NCBI GenBank assembly: GCA_031261145.1
Contig: JAISJX010000245.1
Location: 1 to 5,830, forward strand
Reading direction: 5' to 3'
DNA: 5,830 nucleotides
From: Tannerella sp.
GTDB lineage: Bacteria; Bacteroidota; Bacteroidia; Bacteroidales; Tannerellaceae
The translations under genes were made by a program, and so were the position numbers. The notes beneath the pieces are model-generated. The model searched no databases. It had not been told where the DNA came from and saw only the letters and a program-made list of their open reading frames with translations. This document shows, piece by piece, positions 1 through 5,830 of the stretch (position 1 is its first letter; the number at the start of each line of letters is the position of its first letter).

Positions 1-1522
1 TTAGTTTTTGCGCCTGTTCTATGCTTGGCGAGGTACTTGCTTCCGAACCTATGGGGAGTAAACAGGAACGATCGGTATAGTCTTTTCCCAAACGTTTTTC
101 CAATTGCGAGTAAAATAAACTTCTCGGTTGGATATGATTATTACTGTTTTCCCAGTATCCGTTGCCGGAAAATTCCGACCATGAACCGAAAGACCAGTTC
201 ATTGCCGTAGGCGGTGCATAACAATCCATTCGGGAAGGAGAACATTGCCAAAAAACGCTGTTTGCCGCATTCCAGCCTCCTCCTTGAGTATCGCGACCGG
301 GATTGGCATAACGCAAAGCATTTCCTTCAATGTTCACAATATCAAATAAAACGCCGGAAGCCCAGCTGCTTACGGATCCGCTGAAGCTATAAGGCAAATA
401 TGCGGTGCATTGAACAAAGGCATTAGGACCGGGAGCGCAAAAGCCCAGAGCAAAATCGTGGTATCCATATTCCGAGTACAGACGTTGGAACAGACATTGT
501 TGTCCCATCGTGAAAAAAGCAGTCCGTCGTTGTCCCCCGATTTCCGAAACAGGTTCCAAGGATTGGCAATTTTCGACGGTGATGCGTTTTGCCGTTTCCA
601 AAATAAATACGGATGAACCGGAAAAATGTTTGAAAGTCATATTGCGAACCCACAGATCGGAAGCATTGGCGATGGTGATTGCCATCCAAGAATGGGCTTC
701 GTCTTTTTTATTGGCATGATCATATTCGGAAATACAAGTCAGATTTTCAACGCCGACGTTTGAAATCCGTCCATTCCACGCATAAGGAATCACAGTTCCG
801 CCACCGAACTTTTTATCCAAAGCGGTGGTGATGGGTGCGTCGAAACCGATACGGTCTCCTTCGATTGAGGTAACGGTGCGATCCCAATAGATGTTGTGTT
901 CTCCGGGTTTCCATCCGAGCGTAGTTAATCCGCCGCCGAACTCTCCACTTCCCAAGGCGCGAATCCATTCCCGTGTAGAAGGACGCATGAGGATGATTTT
1001 ATCGCCTGTTTTCAGGTTGTGTTTTCCCGAAATGCTCAATTCCATAGCGCCAACAGGAACATATTCATCCGCTACTATCAGAGTGTCGCCAACCGCTTGT
1101 CGGTCATTTATACCTTCGATGCGTATCAGAGTGCGGCGATCTTTTCCGGTGGCTATCAAGCAAGTACCGTCTTTTCCGGGTCCGCTTCCTCGTAATACAA
1201 TTCCTGAAACACTGATACGGATATTTCCCGACACGCTGTAATCGCCGGATTGCAAGAAAACAGCTCCACGGAAACCGTCTTTATCCAAAGGCAATTTAGC
1301 AACTTCATCGATGGCTTCCTGAATGGCTGTTGTCGCATCGCCGTCAATAATCGGAACAATTATTTTAACCGGCACTCGTGGAATCGGAATGTTACTTGCC
1401 TGATATCCGCAGTAGGAGAAGTCGGGAATACGATTTCCCAGACTATCGGGCGCTACTTGGGCGAACAAACTTTGGATAAATATTCCAAAGAAAAACAGAA
1501 TAGAATAAAACTTTGCCATCAT
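1..1522 (-). CDS. Secreted right-handed beta-helix protein (pectate-lyase superfamily type, possibly DUF6298), C-terminus beyond the window
   Basis: The frame is open without a stop from ATG at 1522 to the left edge, giving 507 residues and an unfinished 3' end. Start is Met-Met (1522 or 1519). A signal peptide follows, with a hydrophobic stretch over residues 5-20 and likely cleavage after SLFA at 21, so the product is exported. The mature N-terminus carries IPDFSYCGY (32-40), a motif I associate with Bacteroidetes beta-helix proteins in glycan loci. Next comes the classic pectate-lyase superfamily opening: DATTAIQEAIDEV (62-74), then GAVFLQSGDYSV (86-97) and SGIVLRGSGPGKDGT (106-120). Beta-helix rungs can be read at 255-265, 289-300, 313-324, 343-361 and 367-382. 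The GPNAFVQC (365-372) and SWASGVLFD (386-394) segments are probably the conserved core. It could be a lyase, hydrolase or binding protein; no catalytic residues can be assigned. The family name DUF6298 is from memory and would need a domain search. It is the fourth gene of the operon, 35 nt after the DUF3826 gene. Confidence 0.85.
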   Translation of the reverse strand, partial: MMAKFYSILFFFGIFIQSLFAQVAPDSLGNRIPDFSYCGYQASNIPIPRVPVKIIVPIIDGDATTAIQEAIDEVAKLPLDKDGFRGAVFLQSGDYSVSGNIRISVSGIVLRGSGPGKDGTCLIATGKDRRTLIRIEGINDRQAVGDTLIVADEYVPVGAMELSISGKHNLKTGDKIILMRPSTREWIRALGSGEFGGGLTTLGWKPGEHNIYWDRTVTSIEGDRIGFDAPITTALDKKFGGGTVIPYAWNGRISNVGVENLTCISEYDHANKKDEAHSWMAITIANASDLWVRNMTFKHFSGSSVFILETAKRITVENCQSLEPVSEIGGQRRTAFFTMGQQCLFQRLYSEYGYHDFALGFCAPGPNAFVQCTAYLPYSFSGSVSSWASGVLFDIVNIEGNALRYANPGRDTQGGGWNAANSVFWQCSPSRMDCYAPPTAMNWSFGSWSEFSGNGYWENSNNHIQPRSLFYSQLEKRLGKDYTDRSCLLPIGSEASTSPSIEQAQKL

Positions 1523-1557
1523 AATTTTTTTACCTGCGTCAGGTGTATAAAAGGTTG
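1523..1557 (-). other. Spacer between the DUF3826 and beta-helix genes, with a small hairpin
   Basis: This 35-nt gap is the longest noncoding stretch in the window. It contains the perfect inverted repeat ACCTG/CAGGT (1532-1536 and 1540-1544) around a 3-nt loop, followed on the transcribed strand by an A-rich leader just before the ATG. There is no T-run after the stem, so it is not an intrinsic terminator. No Shine-Dalgarno sequence and no Bacteroides-type promoter were seen. The hairpin could be an mRNA processing or stability element, or chance. Confidence 0.3.
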
Positions 1558-2754
1558 TTATTTCTTTTTGGATGCATCCACATAAGCCTTGTAGATTTCT
1601 TTCCAGTTTCTACCGCTTTGATAAATGTATAATTCAATTTTTGTTTTATATATCTTAAAAATAGCCGATATTTGATCCATATTTTTATAGTCGATTGCTT
1701 CTTCACGCGCCTGTTTCAGGTAGTTGAGAAGGATTGCGTCTTCTTCCGGCGTAAGGTCTGTGACTATCTCCCGATAAGCTTTCATAGTAAAATCCACTTT
1801 GCCTACGGTATATTTATCCAATATTAATGCAATCTGGTCTTCGTTCAAATCTTTTTTTAAACCGGACATCAAAACTTCGTGCGGCTCTTTCGGAAGGGTA
1901 GCGTCAACGATTATCTGGCGGTCGAGTTTTGCCAATGTTCCTCCGGTTTTCGGATTAATGCCTTCGGGAACAATGGTATAATCGTGATTATTATGCCAAT
2001 CGCGTACTGCTTTTAAATGCGTAGCTATCAGGCTTGTCAAACGGGAGGCTTTTGTTTGGTCGTTCAAATTAAGAGAAGTCACCCATTCGGCTGCTTTCTT
2101 TTCAAGACCATTGTCTGCTTTTGCTTTTTTTTCTTTCTCCGACTTTTGTCTTTCCTCCCAATCTTTCCGTTCTTTCTGACTGTCATAGCCTAATTTGGCA
2201 ATGTAGTTATTGAAACGTCCTTTGTATTTGCCGAACCATTCGTGTTTTTTGTCGGAAGAGGGGGCGTCCATCGCATGTTCGCGGGCTTCTACCAACCATG
2301 CCATCAATTGTCGTTTTTCTTCGGATTTGAGCGTCGGAATCATGTCGCAATAGGAATCGTAAGTAACTTTGACAACACCGTAAGTCATTCCGTCTTTGAC
2401 TTTAATCACCTGTTCGGACGTCAGTTCGGACGACAGATTTCCAAGAAATTCAGCATGTAAGTTATACAATTTTTGGTCTGCCTGTAATTTCAGCAGGTTA
2501 ATTTCCGCCTCTACTTTTGTCTTTTTGAGGTCGGCATCCAAGCCGTCATGAATAAGACCCAAGGATTTGTATTGATTAACAAGGATTTCCGTTACCCGTT
2601 GATAAGCGGCTGTATCGCTGATGCCCAAACCATTGACAATTTTTTGTGCACGTTCCGTTAATACTTTTGTATAAGCGGCTTCATCCTGTTGCTGAGCCTG
2701 TGACATGCACAGGCTCGCAAACAAGAATATGAATGTAATTAAAACAGACTTCAT
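1558..2754 (-). CDS. Secreted protein with two tandem DUF3826-like units
   Basis: A complete 398-residue protein starting at ATG 2754. A signal peptide covers about residues 1-20 (hydrophobic core 4-15, cleavage site after SQA). Cys16 is not preceded by a good lipobox, so a soluble periplasmic or secreted protein is likelier than a lipoprotein. The mature chain is mostly predicted helix and divides into two units, about 28-205 and 216-398, joined by a very charged Lys/Glu-rich linker (about 193-220). The first unit has what I recognise as DUF3826 signatures: KVKDGMTYGVVKVTYDSY (118-135), the AREHAMD segment (157-163) and GKYKGRFNNYI (175-185) followed by LGYD. The second unit aligns to it without gaps over 94 residues but has lost several of these signatures. 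DUF3826 is a Bacteroidetes family of unknown biochemical function, found in glycan loci and suggested to bind sugar. The gene sits 22 nt after susD and 35 nt before the beta-helix gene, so co-expression with both is expected. Confidence 0.88.
   Translation of the reverse strand: MKSVLITFIFLFASLCMSQAQQQDEAAYTKVLTERAQKIVNGLGISDTAAYQRVTEILVNQYKSLGLIHDGLDADLKKTKVEAEINLLKLQADQKLYNLHAEFLGNLSSELTSEQVIKVKDGMTYGVVKVTYDSYCDMIPTLKSEEKRQLMAWLVEAREHAMDAPSSDKKHEWFGKYKGRFNNYIAKLGYDSQKERKDWEERQKSEKEKKAKADNGLEKKAAEWVTSLNLNDQTKASRLTSLIATHLKAVRDWHNNHDYTIVPEGINPKTGGTLAKLDRQIIVDATLPKEPHEVLMSGLKKDLNEDQIALILDKYTVGKVDFTMKAYREIVTDLTPEEDAILLNYLKQAREEAIDYKNMDQISAIFKIYKTKIELYIYQSGRNWKEIYKAYVDASKKK
1567..1848 (-). repeat. 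Core of DUF3826 unit B (residues 303-396), divergent copy
   Basis: This is the partner of unit A within the same protein. It keeps LNEDQ, the TVGKV turn, PEED, LKQAREEAID, and the Phe366, Tyr369-Lys370, Tyr376-Ile377 and Gly381 positions. It lacks the KGRxNNY and GYD signatures of unit A. Upstream, residues 220-228 match residues 35-43 at an offset of 185, so unit B carries about seven extra residues somewhere between 229 and 302. The low identity indicates an old duplication or fusion. Confidence 0.7.
2143..2424 (-). repeat. Core of DUF3826 unit A (residues 111-204), canonical copy
   Basis: Protein-level repeat. Residues 111-204 align without gaps to residues 303-396 of the same protein at a constant offset of 192. 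I counted by eye 27 identities in 94 positions, 18 of them in the first 53. Shared anchors include the Leu and Gln of LTSEQ, the Thr-x-Gly of MTYG, EE at 145-146, ARE at 157-159, Asp163, Phe174, Tyr177-Lys178, Tyr184-Ile185 and Gly189. This copy keeps the motifs typical of the family. Confidence 0.75.
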
Positions 2755-2776
2755 TTATTAAAATTATTTGTTAGTA

Positions 2777-4657
2777 TTAATATCCATTTGTCCCAAATTC
2801 ATCAGGATTCGAAATTGCATCCAGATACGATTGCGGGATAGGTCTTATTTGGTGTTTCAATTCATCGAAGAACAGAATATCCGGATTGGTTGATGTGAGG
2901 TATTGGGTTGTTAGTTTACCCATCCGTTTCAAATCATACCAGCGAACTTGTTCTCCGCAAAGGTCCCGACCGCGTTCGGCTAAAATATAATCCAAAGACA
3001 TATCGCTTTCAGTGGCGAGCATTTCGTTTTGACGACCGGTTATAGCAGCTCGTTTACGAATTTCATTCACATAAGTCAGAGCGGTTGCTCGATCATTGTT
3101 ATAAAGTAATGCTGCTTCTGCGGCAATTAAATAAACTTCTCCCAAACGAATAATAGGAAAATCGCCCATCCATTGTTGGCGGTCGTCGATATATTCACGC
3201 GCGGAAAACTTTTTCAAAGAGGGATAAATTTCCTTGAAATAAGTACCCATTGCCGGATTGGTTTCTACAGTGATCCATTTACCGGACGAGTCGAACATAT
3301 CCGACGGATCCACAATCCAGAACGGCAAATCTCGTTTCTCGGCGGCAGACATTGTCCAGTTGGGGGTAAAGATAGAAAGTCCGTCTAACCAACCATCGTG
3401 GTCGTTATCCGTCATATTGTTTATCCCCATGATAGTTTGCGCTTTCCCTCCACGAGCCAAAGATTGGAAAGTTCCGTTGGTAGGGAGGATATTATGACCT
3501 ATCAAACCCGGATTTTTACCGTAGGTTGTTGCCATAGACGCTGTAATTTCCTTATTTGACGAAGTGGCATTATAATATTCATAGAAAAAGGTTTCTGCAA
3601 AACGGGTGTCAGCGGGATTTGCAACAGGCATAAACAGATTGGTCAGCAAATACTTGGATGGTTTAAAGTTCCTCGTATTCGCACGACTAAGCCAAGGATC
3701 CGACTCTTGTGTTCCCCAAACGGCGCCGACCGTTCTACAATCCATCACATAGTATTGCCGGGTTCGTCCACGATTGAAAGCTTCGGGATTTTTCCCATCC
3801 ACATGGTCAATTGCTTCTAAGAATAGAAATTCCGAATTATTTTTGTTAGTTGCACCAGACCATAATTTGGCAAAACCGGATTGGGTTGCATCGCTGGTAT
3901 AGAGTGCGATTTCATATTTACTTTGATTGTTAATCAACTCCTGAGCGGCATCCAATGCTAATTTTGCGTATTTTTTATCCGGATCGCCCAAACGGGTTCT
4001 TTGGAGATAGGCTTTTGCCAACATGGCGTAAGCGGCTTTTTTAGCAACTCGTCCCCGCTCATTCCCTTGTGAGAGCGGCAAGTACTCACAAGCATATTGT
4101 AAATCGGAAATGATCAGATCATAAAAAGCTTCTTCGCTGCTACGCACCGGAGCATTGTCAATACCTGTTACGGTAGAAGGTTCCTCTCTCAATACCACGC
4201 CTCCGAACTGTTCTACGAGATGCCAGTTAGACCATGCCCGCAAAAAATAAACTTCGGCTACTCTTGCATCTCTTTCCGCTTCGGTATAGCCTTCCACTGT
4301 TTTTGCATAATGAATAGCTGTGTTGCAATAATTGATTGTGGAATAGAATCCTTGCCAGATAGTTCTTAAAGTCCCTAATGTGGAATTCATTTGGCTGGAG
4401 TACAGAACAAATCCGGCTTCATTATTTCCGGTAGTCACCCATGAATCCGTTCCCATTTCCATAGCTCCGATACCGTCGGTCTTTCCGTAGAAATAATAAA
4501 GCCCATCGTAGCAATAATTAACAAGGCTTTCATATCCGTCTTTGTATTTGTAAGCTGTTTCCAAGTCCACTGTTGACGGATTCCATTCTTCCAAAGAACA
4601 AGAAGCGATTCCTGTCAGGAAAAATATTGCAATTGCGATTTGATATATTTTTTTCAT
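2777..4657 (-). CDS. SusD/RagB-family surface glycan-binding lipoprotein
   Basis: A complete 626-residue protein starting at ATG 4657. In this family the lipoprotein sits on the outer membrane as a lid over its SusC partner and captures glycan fragments for import. The N-terminus is a lipoprotein signal: KK, a hydrophobic core over residues 6-16, lipobox IASC with Cys20, then SLEE, which fits the Bacteroidetes export signal for surface lipoproteins. The N-terminal SusD-like domain with TPR helices is seen in EVYFLRAWSNWHLVEQFGG (135-153) and AAYAMLAKAYLQR (208-220). The C-terminal SusD domain is seen in IIRLGEVYLIAAEAAL (502-517), YVNEIRKRAA (529-538), ILAERGRDLCGE (558-569), RWYDLKR (572-578) and the closing IRPIPQ segment ending in NGY. 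It is somewhat longer than many relatives, with extra sequence between about 285 and 480 that includes an Asp-rich loop at 417-425. The susC stop lies 17 nt upstream, so the two are co-transcribed and almost certainly form one complex. Confidence 0.97.
   Translation of the reverse strand: MKKIYQIAIAIFFLTGIASCSLEEWNPSTVDLETAYKYKDGYESLVNYCYDGLYYFYGKTDGIGAMEMGTDSWVTTGNNEAGFVLYSSQMNSTLGTLRTIWQGFYSTINYCNTAIHYAKTVEGYTEAERDARVAEVYFLRAWSNWHLVEQFGGVVLREEPSTVTGIDNAPVRSSEEAFYDLIISDLQYACEYLPLSQGNERGRVAKKAAYAMLAKAYLQRTRLGDPDKKYAKLALDAAQELINNQSKYEIALYTSDATQSGFAKLWSGATNKNNSEFLFLEAIDHVDGKNPEAFNRGRTRQYYVMDCRTVGAVWGTQESDPWLSRANTRNFKPSKYLLTNLFMPVANPADTRFAETFFYEYYNATSSNKEITASMATTYGKNPGLIGHNILPTNGTFQSLARGGKAQTIMGINNMTDNDHDGWLDGLSIFTPNWTMSAAEKRDLPFWIVDPSDMFDSSGKWITVETNPAMGTYFKEIYPSLKKFSAREYIDDRQQWMGDFPIIRLGEVYLIAAEAALLYNNDRATALTYVNEIRKRAAITGRQNEMLATESDMSLDYILAERGRDLCGEQVRWYDLKRMGKLTTQYLTSTNPDILFFDELKHQIRPIPQSYLDAISNPDEFGTNGY
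3383..3409 (-). other. Asp-rich, calcium-loop-like motif in the SusD protein
   Basis: Residues 417-425 read DNDHDGWLD, matching the pattern Asp-x-Asp-x-Asp-Gly-x-x-Asp found in EF-hand-like, dockerin and thrombospondin type 3 calcium loops. It lies in the part of SusD that varies between family members and often shapes the ligand site. Calcium binding is inferred from the motif only. Confidence 0.5.
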
Positions 4658-4674
4658 TTTATTACTATTTATTA

Positions 4675-5830
4675 TTAGAATGAAACATTGACACCGAATA
4701 CCATTTGTCTATACAAGGGGAATGAATCGCTTGATCCCGCTTCGGGGTCGATATCTTTTAACAAATGGCTTTTTGTGAAGATAAACGGGTTGTAAAGTGT
4801 TCCGTAAAGACGTAACTTCGACAAACCCGCTTTTTTACTGATGTTCTTGGGAAGTTCATAACCCAAAGTGATATTTTTAATCTTCAGGTAAGAACCATCC
4901 ACTAAGGTGAGACTTTGCGTCGGACTGGTATATTGCGTAGTGCGTTGCAGGTAATATCGGGGAAAATCGTTTGTCGGATTTTCAGGAGTCCAGTAATTGT
5001 ATGTATCCGGCATGGCTTCCCTGCCGAAATAACCCAAGAGAGACGCATTGACTAACTGTCCCCAGCGAGCCGTCATAAAAATGTTCAAGTCGAAGTTTTT
5101 CCAATAGAATGAATTTTGAAAACCTCCAATCCATTTCGGGTCGTTCTGACCGATAATGATACGGTCTTTGGTAGAAACAGTATAGGGTTTATCGGCAGAA
5201 TATTCGACAGGCGTTTCCTGCGTGTTGTCCACCCACACGCCGTCTCGAACTTTGGTCAGATTGGATTGCACCTTCACATCTCCCGGTAAAAGTCCGAATA
5301 CTGCGGCATCTGCTTCTTCTCCTAATTGCCAGATACCTAATTTTTTAATTCCAAAAGCGGTATTTTTCGGATTATCAATAAAAAGATTCAGAGAGACCAA
5401 ATCATCTGCGGTTACACCGCTACCCAAATTGATTTCTTTTACCTGTTCTTTGTTTTTAGAGAAAGTCAGGATGGAATTCCACTTAAAATCTTTTGTATCG
5501 ACATTTCTGGTTGTCAAAGTCAATTCGATACCACGGTTATGCATCCGGGCAATGTTATCAGTCATTTTGTAGGATGTTTTCGCTGTGAATCCTCCGCCGG
5601 AGAATGGTAAATCCCGCTTGTAGAGAACGCCCTTCGTATCGGTATCGTACCATTCTAATGAAGTTTCGACACGGTTTTTAAAAAATCCAAAATCCAGACC
5701 AATGTTCAGGTTATATGATTTTTCCCAACCCAAAGTCATATTTCCGACCGTTTCCGTAAGCACGCTGGTTAGAAGTTGTCCCCCTCCAAGGTTTATTAAA
5801 TCCAAGCCTGCGCTGGTTACTTCCGTCTTG
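4675..5830 (-). CDS. SusC/RagA-family TonB-dependent outer membrane transporter, C-terminal part
   Basis: Only the last 384 residues are present. The frame stays open to the right edge, so the true start lies outside; a TTG at 5805 is an internal leucine codon and not a start. SusC proteins are usually about 1000 residues, so the plug domain, TonB box and most of the barrel are missing here. What is visible is the C-terminal half of a 22-strand beta-barrel: alternating strands such as WEKSYNLNIGLDFGFFKNRV and FKWNSILTFSKNK, then the family landmarks NYWTPENPTNDFPRYY, DGSYLKIKNITLGYELP, LRLYGTLYNPFIF and DIDPEAG. It ends in FGVNVSF with a terminal Phe, the usual outer-membrane barrel assembly signal. 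It imports oligosaccharides into the periplasm together with the SusD protein encoded 17 nt downstream. Confidence 0.96.
   Translation of the reverse strand, partial: KTEVTSAGLDLINLGGGQLLTSVLTETVGNMTLGWEKSYNLNIGLDFGFFKNRVETSLEWYDTDTKGVLYKRDLPFSGGGFTAKTSYKMTDNIARMHNRGIELTLTTRNVDTKDFKWNSILTFSKNKEQVKEINLGSGVTADDLVSLNLFIDNPKNTAFGIKKLGIWQLGEEADAAVFGLLPGDVKVQSNLTKVRDGVWVDNTQETPVEYSADKPYTVSTKDRIIIGQNDPKWIGGFQNSFYWKNFDLNIFMTARWGQLVNASLLGYFGREAMPDTYNYWTPENPTNDFPRYYLQRTTQYTSPTQSLTLVDGSYLKIKNITLGYELPKNISKKAGLSKLRLYGTLYNPFIFTKSHLLKDIDPEAGSSDSFPLYRQMVFGVNVSF

Noticed and set aside
1..3. TTA at the left edge (TAA on the minus strand) as the stop of the beta-helix gene
   Set aside because: It is out of frame: the last complete codon occupies positions 4-2 and is CTA (Leu). 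The gene continues beyond the window.
423..689. Minus-strand 88-codon frame inside the beta-helix gene
   Set aside because: It begins at a TTG that is out of frame with the long open frame from 1522 to the edge, and its composition resembles no protein family. It is a shadow of the real gene, as is the frame at 1156-1359.
891..1241. Plus-strand 116-codon frame opposite the beta-helix gene
   Set aside because: It is antisense to a well-supported coding frame, has no recognisable domain, and is Pro/Ser/Arg-rich as expected for a shadow frame. The plus-strand frames at 1250-1585 and 5222-5572 were rejected for the same reason.
1..1522. Left part of the window as a degraded or frameshifted pseudogene, since only short closed frames are found there
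   Set aside because: Reading from ATG 1522 gives 507 codons with no stop and continuous family-like sequence to the edge. The frame is intact and merely cut off by the window.
1523..1557. Intrinsic terminator between the DUF3826 and beta-helix genes
   Set aside because: The stem is only 5 bp and is followed by A residues rather than T residues on the transcribed strand.
2697..2754. Lipoprotein signal in the DUF3826 protein around Cys16
   Set aside because: The residues before the cysteine (ASLC) do not fit a lipobox with Gly, Ala or Ser at -1, whereas SQA followed by QQ gives a good signal peptidase I site.
4675..5805. A short 376-residue outer membrane protein starting at 5805
   Set aside because: The codon at 5805 is TTG in the middle of SusC-like sequence, and the frame stays open upstream to the edge with no leader. 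It is the C-terminal part of a longer SusC.

Overview
The window reads as part of a polysaccharide utilization locus (PUL) from a member of the Bacteroidetes, most likely order Bacteroidales. Evidence for this is a SusC/SusD pair, a lipoprotein signal with an acidic stretch after the cysteine, AT-rich gene leaders without a recognisable Shine-Dalgarno sequence, moderate GC content, and two further secreted proteins of types seen mainly in Bacteroidetes glycan loci. Genus cannot be fixed from the sequence.

All four genes lie on the minus strand and are transcribed from high to low coordinates. In that order they are: the C-terminal 384 residues of a SusC-type TonB-dependent transporter (running off the right edge); a complete SusD-type surface glycan-binding lipoprotein of 626 residues; a complete secreted 398-residue protein that I read as two tandem DUF3826 units; and the first 507 residues of a secreted right-handed beta-helix protein of the pectate-lyase superfamily type (running off the left edge). 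This last gene has no stop codon inside the window, so a search for closed reading frames misses it, but the frame is open from position 1522 to the edge. Spacers are only 17, 22 and 35 nt, so about 99% of the window is coding. There is no gene-free stretch longer than 35 nt, and no RNA gene, mobile element, CRISPR array, convincing promoter or terminator was seen.

Inferred logic: the beta-helix protein and the DUF3826 protein act on or bind a polysaccharide outside the cell or in the periplasm, SusD captures glycan fragments at the surface, and SusC imports them with energy from TonB. The beta-helix fold together with DUF3826 suggests a pectin-like or other uronic-acid-rich substrate, but no gene here has a proven activity and no recognised catalytic CAZyme domain is visible. 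The regulator, the start of SusC and the rest of the beta-helix protein lie outside the window.
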